Source: Juglans regia (Eukaryota; Streptophyta; Magnoliopsida; Fagales; Juglandaceae). From it: a DNA stretch of 64,000 bases. The position numbers were made by a program, and so were the translations under genes. Numbering within the stretch: the first letter of the stretch is position 1; the number at the start of each line of letters is the position of its first letter. The stretch covers positions 5,642,001 through 5,706,000 of the forward strand of contig NC_049916.1 in NCBI RefSeq assembly GCF_001411555.2. The letters are read 5' to 3'. The notes beneath the pieces were generated by a model. That model was not told where the DNA came from. It saw nothing but the letters and a program-made list of their open reading frames with translations, and did no database searches. Below are positions 11,640-21,375 of this stretch, piece after piece.

Positions 11640-11752
11640 ACTCATCTCACTACTATTCATAAATCATCTCAACTCATCTCACTACTATTCAAAACTCATA
11701 TCAACTCATCTCAACCCATCTCAACCCATCTTCGAATCCAAACGAGGCCTTA
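11640..11752 (-). repeat. Harbinger right subterminal repeats, terminal repeat and TTA duplication
   Basis: Five to six copies of CTCAACTCATCTC-like words precede the 20-bp terminal repeat (11730-11749) and TTA (11750-11752). This CTCAACTCATCTC pattern also lies inside both ends of the MITE at 1980-2219. Confidence 0.88.
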
Positions 11753-12545
11753 GTGAGTCTAGCACAGACAGTTCAAGCCAAAGGAATAAAAGGTGAATTG
11801 GAGAAGTTCTTCTTAATAGCTTGAAGCATGTGGTATAGAAGAAATCAAACATGTATGAGGGCATTACACCATTGCCAGAACAGGTGATTGAGAATGCATT
11901 ATCCCTCTATAAGGAACACAGTGAAGCACCAAGGCCCTCAAAATAGCACTCAAAATCAGGCTTTGGATGGCAACCCCCTCCTACAGGAACTGTGAAGTTG
12001 AATACTGATGGCGTTGTTTTCACTGAGCAATGCAAAGAAAACAACTAGTAATGAAGTGAATAAAGAAAACAACTAGTTCAATGTAAGGATCATTTTGAAG
12101 GATGAGAAGGGAAGAGTCCTTACGTCAACTAGTAACAAAGAAAATGAAGTGACTGGTCCAATGGAAATTGAACTACTAGCAATTTTGAGAGGGCTACAAC
12201 TTTGCTATCACATGGGAATTATGGAACTTATAGTTGAGAGTGATTCTCTATTAAGTGTTAATGCGATTTTAGCCCCTCGTGAATCAATGTCTTTGCTGGG
12301 GAATCTGATTTCAAAAGTGAAGGACTTGATGAAGAAAATGCCTAAAGTCAAAGTGCAACGTGCAGGGCACATGGCCAATGGAGCTGCTCACAGTTTGGCA
12401 AGATATGCATTGAGTATTGACAGCCTCAGTTTGGTGGAACTCTATTCTAGTTAGTGTTTCACAAATTGTTTGGTCTGATCTCTATGATGTAAACTGTGTT
12501 TGATTGAATAAAGTTTGATCTTTCCATAAAAAATAGAAAAAAAAA
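11753..12545 (+). pseudogene. LINE C-terminus, RNase H (RVT_3-like) and poly-A end
   Basis: The LINE frame resumes with VSLAQTVQAKG and KFFLIA-stop-SMWYRRN, where the usual Trp is now TGA. After frame breaks, 12095-12454 is open and shows the plant LINE RNase H core: KDEKGRVL, EIELLAILRGLQLC, LIVESDSLLSV and the RAGHMANGAAHSLARYAL end, which normally reads R..N.AAH.LA. The RNase H would remove RNA from the hybrid during reverse transcription. GAATAAAG at about 12507 and an A-rich stretch to 12545 mark the 3' end. Confidence 0.85.
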
Positions 12546-13259
12546 TATTTCATATTAACAATTATTATTTAACTAGTCTCAAATTACAATGTTATTATAC
12601 TATACTATTACATGTTATTAACTCAATACAATATTTTCTACTAATTTCTAACTCATAAGTTATTCCTATAGTATTTAATAGGCAATTAGTATTATAGACT
12701 TATACCAAAATATCTAATTACATGTTGTTCTACTAAAGTATTACATAATATAATATTAGTTTCTAACTTAATTATATACCAGACTTAGTATTCTATGTTT
12801 AATGTTATTATACTAGTGATTATACATTAGTATACATGTTATTATACACTAGTTATTATATATTAGTATTACATGTTATTATATATTGGATCATTGATTA
12901 TTATACACTACTATTATATGTTATTATACTTTAGTTATTAAACATTACTATTACATGTTATTATACATTAATATTACATGCTATTATAAATTTATATATT
13001 AGTGTTTATCCATTAGTATTACATGTTATTATATTTATAAATTAGTAATTTAGAGTTACGTGGTAGTAATTTGTAATAGTATAATATTTACATACACTGA
13101 ACTATTATTAGTCAATTTAGTCTATATATATTATACTATAAATATATTCTTTTATAATAATTAGTTCATACTTGTATATTATTGAGTTTAACTAACTATA
13201 TAAAATATAGTCATATAAAATTTATATGATTAATATATAGAAAAACACATATTTTTATA
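12546..13259. repeat. AT-rich DNA with degenerate TTATTATACATTAGTATTACATG repeats
   Basis: Between about 12800 and 13040, variants of ATTACATGTTATTATACA and TTAGTATTACATG recur every 30-60 bp. No ORF is credible. The rest is plain AT-rich DNA. Confidence 0.6.
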
Positions 13260-13269
13260 AAATATGTAC

Positions 13270-13470
13270 AATATCGGAGGCAGAGTTAGAAGCAAAGTAG
13301 GAGTCGAAGTTGGAGGGCAAAGTCAGAATCAAAGTCAAATCGAAGCGGAGTAAGAGTTAGTCCACCTACACCTCCACATCCCAGACTTTCCAAAGGAAAA
13401 AAAACTTTGACTCCAACTCCGACTTGTCAAAGTCCAAGTAAGGCCGGAGCAGAGTCGAAGTCGGAGTTGG
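13270..13470. repeat. GGAGTCGAAGTTGGAG / CTCCAACTCCGAC inverted-repeat segment
   Basis: Short GAG/GTC-rich words on the left (GGAGTCGAAGTTGGAG) are answered by the complement (GACTCCAACTCCGAC) and then by GAGTCGAAGTCGGAGTTGG. Such words occur in plant MITE ends, but I cannot set boundaries here. Confidence 0.4.
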
Positions 13471-13599
13471 ATTTTCAGATATCCTCATGTGGTTGCTATA
13501 GCCTCTATGTAGCATGCAGTAGTGAACAGGCTGGCATGAATGTAGGGATAGCAAACTAACATTATAGAGGTTGCAATGTGTGGCACAACCCATTAATCC

Positions 13600-13953
13600 A
13601 ATACGAACACTACATGAAATTAATGAGCTTGAGTTTGATGTAATGGGTTCGGGTAAAAATGGGCTGACCCGTTAATACACAATTTATAAATGGATTACTA
13701 ATGGGTCAACCCGCTTAACCCATTAATGACTGTTAAGATTGTTACTAAATTTTACATTTATATCCTCTTTAAAACCTAAAAACCAAAATACCCTAACCAA
13801 ACTAAAATCTACATTAATATCCTCTTTAAAAACCAAAGCAAAATATCCTCTTTAATTGTAATATTGGATTTTGATTTGAATTTGTGTTTTTATTGTTTGG
13901 ATTGTAATATTGATTTTAGTATATTTTAAAATCTGAAAATATTGATATTTTTC
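13600..13953. other. GGGTCAACCCG-type segment left of the hAT element
   Basis: Contains GGGCTGACCCGTTAAT and GGGTCAACCCGCTTAACCC. Related words (GGGTCGACCC, GGGTCAAAACGGGTTG) appear right of the hAT at 14690-14780. The two parts may be one older repeat that the hAT entered. Confidence 0.35.
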
Positions 13954-13961
13954 ATTATTAG

Positions 13962-14569
13962 TAGGGATGGGCAACGGCGCCCCGCACACCGATGTCCCAA
14001 CCATGTTCGCCCCACCCCATAGGGTAAGACATTGGTGAGGGCGGGGGGTGGTATGGCCCCAGAGGAGCCCCACCCCGTCCCCCATCCCGCACCCAAATCT
14101 TTTTATTATAAATATAATATATAGTTATATATAATATTTATTATTTTTACTATATATAAATATATTAATACGTATTAAGTATAACTTTTACTTAATACTT
14201 TGTGTAAGTTGTAGTGTAGTAGGGTGATCATTTTATAAATTACCTTAACAATACAAGTCTAATACTTAAGCAATGTGAGACTCTCGTATTACACTACAAC
14301 TTACACAATATATACACTAGCAAATTTACAAACTACATACTTTTTAAATTCTAGTCATATTTACAAATCTAGATTTACTGCTTGAGTTTAGAAATTTATT
14401 TTTGATCACTTTTGGACACAGAAATAATTTTTGGGCCAAGTGGACTGTAATCCATTATTGAAGTGGGCAGGAGGAGAGGTGAATTGGGAGTCTAGCTTTG
14501 CCCACAGGATGGCAGGGCAGGGTGCAGGGAGGGGGCTACCAGCACCGTATGGTGCGGGTAGCACCTCTA
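13962..14569. mobile_element. Non-autonomous hAT element, 608 bp
   Basis: It is flanked by perfect 8-bp direct repeats ATTATTAG (13954-13961 and 14570-14577), the duplication size of hAT transposons. The ends are TAGGGATGGGC and, in reverse complement, TAGAGGTGCTACC, sharing TAG.G.TG as in hAT termini. The interior is AT-rich with a GC-rich subterminal zone at each end. An internal inverted pair (TGTGTAAGTTGTAGTGTA near 14201 and its complement near 14292) is present. No transposase is encoded. Confidence 0.82.
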
Positions 14570-14780
14570 ATTATTAGTTAGTTTTATATCTTTGAGAGAA
14601 ATTGTGATTTTAATTTTTATGTGAAATTATGTTAATAAGGTCAAATTGGTTATTGGGATAGTTCAACCTATTTACATAAAAAAATGTTAAGATGAGTCAA
14701 GTAGGGTCGACCCAGTTCTAAGTAATTAATAATGGGTCAAAACGGGTTGTGTCGTGTCAATTTGTTATTTTAATGGGTTG

Positions 14781-15531
14781 TGTTAGAGTCTAAAAGATAA
14801 TATTTTATCTTTAAAGATTTTCAATGTCGTTTTTAGAAAAAAATTGGCCTTAAGAATCGCGGGCAACTGAATGGGATAAAATATCTCAAGCCCAAATAAC
14901 TGGGTCCAGCCCATCAAAGGGTCCACACTAGAAGACAAGGGAATGAGAGATGAAGGGGAGACAAGGGAAGATAAGGTGTTAGGAGGAAAGTAAGGAAGAG
15001 ACGGAAAGGAAAAAAGAAAAAGTGGAAAAAAGAGAGGATGTTAGACATGCAAGGGAAAAAGCAGTTGTTCTTCACCACTACAAGGGGCATGCGGAAAGAG
15101 GGATCAGATAAAAGGAAATAGCCAAATGACTCCAGAAGCACTTCAGCTTCTTCTTCGGCTTCTTCAACATGAGGATAAGGATAACAATAACGATATTTTT
15201 TATACCAGAAGATAAAACTCCGATCTCTATTATTCAATAAGGATGAGAGACTGTAAAACAAGCATATTATAGTGGACTTCCCCTCTCCAAACGCCCTATG
15301 GATGTAGGCAATATGCTTTATCACGTAAATATGAGTGTCTCCCTCTCTTTTACTTCTTTTGTATTTATTTTTCATCCATAGCCATAGATGTACGCATTGA
15401 CACCGTAAATCTACATCGGACCACTCTCGAGGGCTCCAAACCATACCGATCGAAACCCGAGTCGTTCCAATGGGTCGGGAATGATTATTTTTCCCCTTCT
15501 AGTCTATTGTGTAATTTTTTCGACATTAACA
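14781..15531 (+). mobile_element. Probable solo LTR, about 751 bp
   Basis: Begins TGTTAGAGTC and ends GACATTAACA, so TG...CA with a short TGTTA/TAACA inverted repeat. The second half has typical plant LTR features: ATTCAATAAGGATGAGAG, a GTGGACTTCCCC / GGATGTAGGCAATATGC region, CACGTAAAT and GGGTCGGGAATGATT before the end. No PBS, internal domain or second LTR is near, so it is probably solo. I could not find a matching 5-bp target duplication. The 176-codon minus-strand ORF inside it is not credible as a gene. Confidence 0.55.
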
Positions 15532-16143
15532 AAGCCATTGTTATATTACAATAGGGATAAATTGTTGGCCAATGGTGACCACCATTTGTTGTTGTGAGTA
15601 TAGTTATGAATTTCGTTCTATTTCAATCGAACGGTTGGAATTTTTTGTTTCTATAGTATTTGATATATTCTCATTCCATTCCATTCTTTATTTCAGCTTG
15701 TTTTGGTCAATTTTGAACTACATTCTATCCCAAATTGTTTTAATTAAAAATTTGTAATTTTTTTGAGTTTGGATTACATTTTTGCAAATGTCAAATCTAG
15801 ATGACATTCATATAATTTTAAAATCTATAATTTAAATTTTTTTATAACTTGAAATATGTCTCCTCATTTTTTTTAAATCTCATTATTTTTAATAAATTCT
15901 CAACTCTTTTATTTATGTTCTTTTTTTTTTTTTTGTCTCAAATCAGTTTGTGATTTTTTTCATAGAGATAACTCTATTATCTCTACTCTTTTTATTGTTT
16001 TCAACATATATTCATTATATATATATATATATATACACACATATATATATATATGTATACATGCACAAATACATAAAGGATATACATTTACATATACATG
16101 AATTTTTTTTTTTTAATTATCAGTTTATATCATGTATCATGTA

Positions 16144-16196
<53 letters not shown>

Positions 16197-16290
16197 TTAA
16201 TTCGGAAACTATACATCGAAGCGTATCGATATCAAAATATTATGTTCCAACGCTTAAGCTTGGATGATCACCAAAAGGGAATTTAAAACA
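15532..16290. other. AT-rich spacer with dinucleotide microsatellites
   Basis: No gene. (AT)n with an (AC) interruption at about 16015-16053 and a perfect (GT)23 at 16149-16194. Confidence 0.7.
16149..16194. repeat. (GT)23 microsatellite
   Basis: An uninterrupted GT run preceded by GTATGTAT. Confidence 0.95.
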
Positions 16291-16291
16291 T

Positions 16292-16562
16292 GAGAAATGA
16301 TATTTACAATCCTAAAGTGCGCAAGAGCCACATACTCATTTTGAAAAAAATGAGTAAATATGTAACCTACATAAAAAATTAATTTTTTAAAAGAAATAAT
16401 ATTTGCAATCATATTGTGTGTAAGCACCACACACTTATTTTGAAAAAGGTAAGTAAATATGAGACTTACATGAAAAAATTAATTTTTTTATAGTGGATCT
16501 CACTCTTTTTCAAAATGAATGCACAACATTTGCACAACTCATGATTGTATCTAACATTACTC
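16292..16562. mobile_element. Hairpin MITE: full copy (16391-16562) after a half copy (16292-16390)
   Basis: The full copy runs from AGAAATAATATTTGCAATC to GATTGTATCTAACATTACTC. Its arms pair roughly (ACTTATTTTGAAAAAGGTAAGT with ACTCTTTTTCAAAATGAATGC). The half copy starts GAGAAATGATATTTACAATC and stops after the AATTAATTTTTTAA centre. The same family is embedded twice per unit in the 22.9-45.2 kb array and inserted again at 44838. No protein is encoded. Confidence 0.72.
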
Positions 16563-17475
16563 TTTAAATATTGGTAGTGGGTGATTATATATATATTAGG
16601 TGGGGAGCAACGTGCAAAGCATGTTTGCCTAGTTGAGTGAAACATATCATTATCCAAAGATAATATGGTTTATTTACAAAAAATTGATAAATGAATAATT
16701 TCATGCATAGAAAAAAAAAATTAGCAAATATCTTTGAATAATGATAGGTTACAGAAGTATAACAATTACATGTTTGGATAAATTAGAAAACTAAAAGATT
16801 AGTTCAAAATACACCATAGTTAAATACAAGTTTGTGGAGTAGAGTAACATAGACAAATTAAAGTCCTAGTTTTTTTCCAAAAGTAGAATACATTATGCAA
16901 ATGTTTTTTTAGTACATGAAAATACTGGTTGGTTGGTTTGTGGGATAATTGGTCATCTTGTATGCGATCAATTGAGAGGACATTAAAATTTTTATGGCGC
17001 TGTTGCTTGAGTCGATCAGGGTCTGCACTAAGTTGAATAATTCATAACTTTTTCTGAAGTCTGTGTTGCATTGTTATCTAAATATGGTAAGTTTTCCTAC
17101 ATGATAGGAATTTGACAGTTCTGTATGATCAATAGAAAAGTAAAGAATCTATATGGAAAAAATTCAAAGTATTGTAAATTAATACAAACGTTGTAATGGA
17201 ATGCTTGTAGTTAGATTATTATGCATGTTGTAGATAAAAATAACATTTCTTCCTGAGAAAGTGATCAAGAATAGAGTGATTAAATAGACTTTTTTTGCTA
17301 AATTTTTTTCTTATAAAAGGAAGAGATTGCATGATTTGAATGAGATTTTACACCTCAACAAAATATGACTTTATATTGTAGGATTAAAACATGGATAGCG
17401 TAGAAAATAACTCTTGTTTCGAAAGAGAAGACCATGAATGAAGGGGATTTCAATAAAATAATAGAGGATTTCGAT
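16563..17475. other. AT-rich intergenic DNA, nothing recognised
   Basis: No convincing gene, terminal repeat or RNA gene seen on either strand. Confidence 0.6.
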
Positions 17476-17988
17476 TAAATGATTTTCACTTTTAGACGTC
17501 ACATATTTATTTTCTTAAAAAATTTAATACTTTAACTTTAAATCCCACTTTTTTTATAAACCAAACATATAACAATCAAGTACTTTCTACAAAAAGTGTT
17601 CCAAGAAACAAAAAGACACTATAAAAAAAAAAAAAAAAACTAAAACGCCATCTATTTTTTCAGAAATCTGAAAATCAAAACATTGACATCACAGTACCCA
17701 AAAAAAAAAGAGGACCTAACAGATTAAGGCACATGTGAAATCACAATAATAGAGAAGAAAAACCAAACCAAGAAACTGGATTGAATAATGCAACAAAAAT
17801 AAAAGATCAGATAAATATAAACCTCAAAGCAGCAAAAAATCTGTTTTCTTTTTTTTTTTTAATAATTTTTTAAATGATTTTCACTTTCAGACGCCACATA
17901 TTTCTTTCTAAAAAAATTTACCACTTTAGCTTTTCATCCCATTATTTGGATAAACCAAACATATAACAATCAAGTACTTTATACAAAA
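17476..17988 (+). repeat. About 115-bp direct repeats (17476-17596, 17875-17988) around 280 bp
   Basis: Both copies run from AAATGATTTTCACTTT through CACATATTT to AAACCAAACATATAACAATC and CAAGTACTTT.TACAAAA. The second copy has several substitutions. The segment between them has a long A-run (about 17622-17639) and no ORF. They may be remnants of an LTR-like or duplicated element. Confidence 0.6.
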
Positions 17989-18024
17989 TATGTTTTATGT
18001 TTTACATCAAAAACTTACTGATCT

Positions 18025-18902
18025 GGGTCTTTCAACGAAAGTTAGAGAGAGAACGTCTCCCTTCTCTCTAAAACTCTACTAAAAAACAACCAGCTAGAGG
18101 GCGGTGGTTGCTTCGGCTCCTCCCCTCCCTCCCTCCCTTCATTTCTGCCTAGCCTTTGTTTTCTATATTTTGTTTTGTTTTGTGTGTTTTTTTTCAGGTA
18201 AAATAAAAGAGAACCGTCGATCAGGGATTTTTCGACAACCAAAAGCCCTCACGCGCCCCACCATGGTGTTCCCCAGTTGCTGATCTTCCAGAGTACCGAA
18301 TGCATACACGAGCGGGTTGAAGGTGAGCCCGTGGCATGCACGTGCCACCACACAGAGTCTTCTATCGACCCCACACGCTGCTTTTCTGGGGCCATTGACG
18401 CCGAGATTTTCAAGATCCTAGAGTGGCGCGTGTCCCTCACATGCCACTATAGCCCCATTCCCAGTTTTTTTCTGTCCAAGTTTTCCTTTTTGTTGGTAGA
18501 TCTGTTTTTTAGTTTTTTCTATGTATTTGCAGGTTTCTGTTGTTTTGTTTTAGGTAAAAATAAAATAAAAAGAAATAGGTTATTGGAGTTGGTATTCATA
18601 GCAACAAAGTCCCACTCCTCCTTTGGGAGGACGGAGGGTGATAGTACATCTCTTCCTTTGGAAAATGGTCGTTTAGTTCTGTTTTTACTGAGCGCTCTTA
18701 TCTCAAACAAACTGGAAGGTTTGTTAGGAGAGAGTTTATAGAAGTTAAGACAATGTCCATCACAAATAAATTTATGTGCGAGGAGCCTCAAAGCATATGC
18801 GTAGTTTGGTTTGCAGTATGAGTTTTTCTCTATATTGATAAGTCACAGCTGTAACTTCGGTTTCATTGAATAAAATGAAGTCTATTTCTATAAAAAAAAA
18901 TG
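18025..18902 (+). mobile_element. LINE-derived retroposon without ORFs, 878 bp
   Basis: It is flanked by TTACTGATCT (18015-18024) and TTACTAATCT (18903-18912), a 10-bp target duplication with one mismatch. It begins with a pyrimidine-rich leader (AGAGAGAGAACGTCTCCC, then GGCGGTGGTTGCTTCGGC) of the kind I associate with plant LINE 5' UTRs. It ends with GAATAAAATG and an A9 tail (about 18868-18900). The reading frames (for example 18277-18741) match no domain. It therefore looks like a 5' UTR plus 3' end with the coding part lost, or a retroposed non-coding transcript. Confidence 0.62.
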
Positions 18903-18912
18903 TTACTAATCT

Positions 18913-19430
18913 TTAAAAAGGAAAAAAATTGGGACTTTTTGTAATTTCTACTCAACAAACAGAAATCATCAAAGCTACAGACTACAAAAGATGGAAAGCA
19001 TACCAGGAAGCAAATGAGAGCTTACAAAATTGAGACACCAAATTCAAGCAACTGATAGAGCCAACTCATCGGATAAAAATCAACAACAAAAATGAAACAA
19101 CTAGGATTTTTGTTTAATTTTTACTTAACAAAGGACCACTACAAAATCAACAACCCCATCATCATGAGTGTCCATATCCATGTTAGATAATGTACCAATT
19201 TAAAAAAAAAAAAAAAAAAAAACAAAGAAACCTCGATTCTTGCTTTTATATGTTCTTGGCCATACAATCTATTTAAATTTTAATTGATCAATACATGATC
19301 TTAACCCTTTTCGTTTTGTTTTGAATTTAAGAGTACTATATATGCTTTGATTTGGATATTGTGTTAAATAATTATGATATGAATACTAAAGGGTCCAAGA
19401 TATCACGTAGAAGAAGCACAAGAACCAGCA
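18913..19430. other. Spacer resembling part of the 55-60 kb element
   Basis: Words such as TTTTGTAATTTCTACTCAACAAA and TACTTAACAAAGGACCACTACAAAATCAACAAC recur at about 59515-59580 in similar form. No gene is seen. Confidence 0.4.
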
Positions 19431-19734
19431 AACCAAATGTCAAGTTGGCAGACTACGTAGCTTGATGCGTGGGACTTTATCTTTATTATCATTTACTGTT
19501 TTATTTGTTATTATTAGACTTTTCCTTGTTTGGTTGTTTTCTTCTATTGGTTAATGTTATTATGGGACTTGTTTCCGAGGTTGTAAATGGTTGCCTATAT
19601 GGAACCATGAGATGTTTTGGAATGGGTATTGAATCAGTTTTGCAAATTAGCATTTGGTATTCTCAATACTGTGAATTGAAAGAAGGTTGGTTCTGCATCG
19701 TGAGCAAAGCAAACGTGTGTTCATACCTATCAAT

Positions 19735-19745
19735 TGGTATCAAAG
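19735..19745 (+). other. Primer-binding site of the gypsy element (initiator tRNA-Met type)
   Basis: TGGTATCAAAG resembles the plant consensus TGGTATCAGAGC complementary to the 3' end of initiator tRNA-Met. It sits 29 bases before the gag ATG at 19774. Confidence 0.6.
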
Positions 19746-19773
19746 ACACAACGATTCATTCCTTTCGCTGTCA

Positions 19774-21366
19774 ATGGCTGATCTAGCAAAGACCAACAAG
19801 ACTCGTCTGGAGCAACTTGAAGGAGCTGTCTCCGATTTACGTCATACTATGCAAGAAATGAGTGTAACTAATCAGTCCATTCTCCAGGAGTTGGCTAAAT
19901 CCAACACCCGTTCATCGAGTCGGGATGAACGTCGTCGTAACGGATCTCCCCGTAAGTCTTCCAAAAAGTCGTGATTGTCATCCTTGAGTTCAGAGGACTC
20001 CGAGCCTGTTGATTCTATTAAGGGCGAGAGTGAAATGTCTTTTTCCTCTCAAGCGTCCGAAACAGGCTCAGAGGGTGATAACGCTAGGGAGAAATAGGAG
20101 ACTCAGACCCTACGAGTGCATTCTCAGGTGAAACTTTATTTTCGACGATTTGCAGGTGAAGACCCCATTGTTTGGCTCGATCGTGCGAAGCAGTATTTTT
20201 CTACCCAGGAAATTCAGGTTAAGAAGAAGGTGGTATTAGCTTCTTTTCACTTAGAAGGTGAGGCAAATCAATGGTGGCAATGGTACAACCATTCCCACCA
20301 TGGGAAGACCATTTCATGGCATCAGTTTGAAAAATGAATCCTCCGTCATTTTAGACCAACGAATTTTGAGGATTTTGATGAAGCACTTAGTAATATTTCA
20401 TAAACAGGTTATTTCCAGGCTTATTTGTAGGAGTTTGAGAAGTTGGCTAACCGAGTGACGGGGTGGCCAAAGAAAGCCATTCTTGGTGCTTTTATGGGGG
20501 GATTGTTGAAGGATGAAATCGCAGTGGAGGTGCAGATGTTTCGACCAAAGAGCTTACAAAGGGCCATTGACTTTGCCAAATGTCAAGATGAGAAGTTGCA
20601 AAGAACTAAAAGAGCTATGGGAATTCGCTCCACCAATCTTACTACGGGGTCTACAACTTTAACTACTCTAAATTTTGTGCCAATCAGTACAAAGCCTCTA
20701 CCAGCTTCAGTAATGAAGCGATTATCATTTGAGGAGATGAGATTGAAGCATGAGAAGAATCTTTGTTTTAATTGTGATGAAAAATTCACCCCTGGCCTTA
20801 GGTGTCAAGCTCAAACATGTTTGATTGAGGCCGAAGTTCCGATGGCACTAGAAGCTACAAAGGAAGAAGAATTGGAGGCTATAGACTCTCCAACTGATCC
20901 CCTTATTTCTCTACATGCTCTGTCAGGCAGCTTGGGTAATCGTACCATGCGAGTTCAAGATGTGATACATCACCAAGAACTTAATGCATTGATCAACAGT
21001 GGCTCAAGCCATAATTTTATCAACCAATTGGTGGTCAATCGATTAAATCTGGCGGTTACTCCTATTACTCCCTTTTGTGTTCGCATTGCTAGTAGTGAAA
21101 AATTAGAGTGCCATGTGAGATATGATAAGGTCCCCATTTCAATCCAAGGATTCAATTTTGAAACTACTTTATTTGGACTTTCTATCCGAGGTTTGGATCT
21201 CATCTTGGGTTATCAATGGCTTGAAGGGCTGGGATATGTGGGGCATAATTATGCACAACGATCTATCCAATTTATAGTGGATAATCAGCAATATTTCATC
21301 AAGGCCGAATCAGTTGGGCCTTCTAGGGTGGTTGATGCCAATTCTTTATTTCATGAATGGAAATAG
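19774..21366 (+). pseudogene. Ty3-gypsy gag and protease (broken)
   Basis: The frame starts MADLAKTNKTRLEQLEGAV with a coiled-coil-like N-terminus and stops near 19974. Gag continues in 20116-20337 (FAGEDPIVWLDRAKQYF, EGEANQWWQWY), typical of retrotrans_gag. Positions 20443-21366 hold the gag C-terminus (GAFMGGLLKDEIAVEVQMF), a degraded zinc knuckle (CFNCDEKFTPGLRC) and a retropepsin-like domain. Its active site reads INSGSSHNFI where D-S/T-G is required, so the catalytic Asp is lost. The flap region ends in LILGYQWLEGLG. Confidence 0.87.
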
Positions 21367-21375
21367 GGTGCTGAG

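Larger units (their letters stand above)
4077..11749 (+). mobile_element. Complete PIF/Harbinger DNA transposon, 7673 bp
   Basis: The ends are GCCCTTGTTTGGATTCGAAG (4077-4096) and, in reverse complement, GGCCTCGTTTGGATTCGAAG (11730-11749), 18 of 20 matching. TTA flanks both sides (4074-4076, 11750-11752), the 3-bp duplication of PIF/Harbinger elements. Removing the element plus one TTA joins LINE codons for LIEDL to VSLAQTVQAKG in the same frame. Inside are a GC-rich leader, a tandem-repeat region, a SANT/Myb-like gene and a DDE transposase gene on the same strand. Both are open after GT-AG splicing, so the element may be autonomous or recently so. Confidence 0.93.
1..12545 (+). mobile_element. 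Plant L1-type LINE, decayed and split by two DNA transposons
   Basis: A non-LTR retrotransposon read left to right: end of an ORF1-like region, an APE-type endonuclease, a reverse transcriptase, a zinc-binding zf-RVT region and an RNase H. It ends with an AATAAA signal and an A-rich tail near 12510-12545. The 5' end lies outside the window. Many stops and frameshifts show it is dead. A MITE (1980-2219) interrupts the reverse transcriptase and a complete PIF/Harbinger transposon (4077-11749) interrupts the C-terminal region. The order is that of plant L1 elements with a terminal RNase H. The target duplication cannot be checked because the left end is not present. Confidence 0.9.

Noticed and set aside
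14914..15444. 176-codon minus-strand frame
   Set aside because: It lies inside a probable solo LTR, is antisense to the LTR signals, and has low-complexity aromatic and Leu-rich composition.
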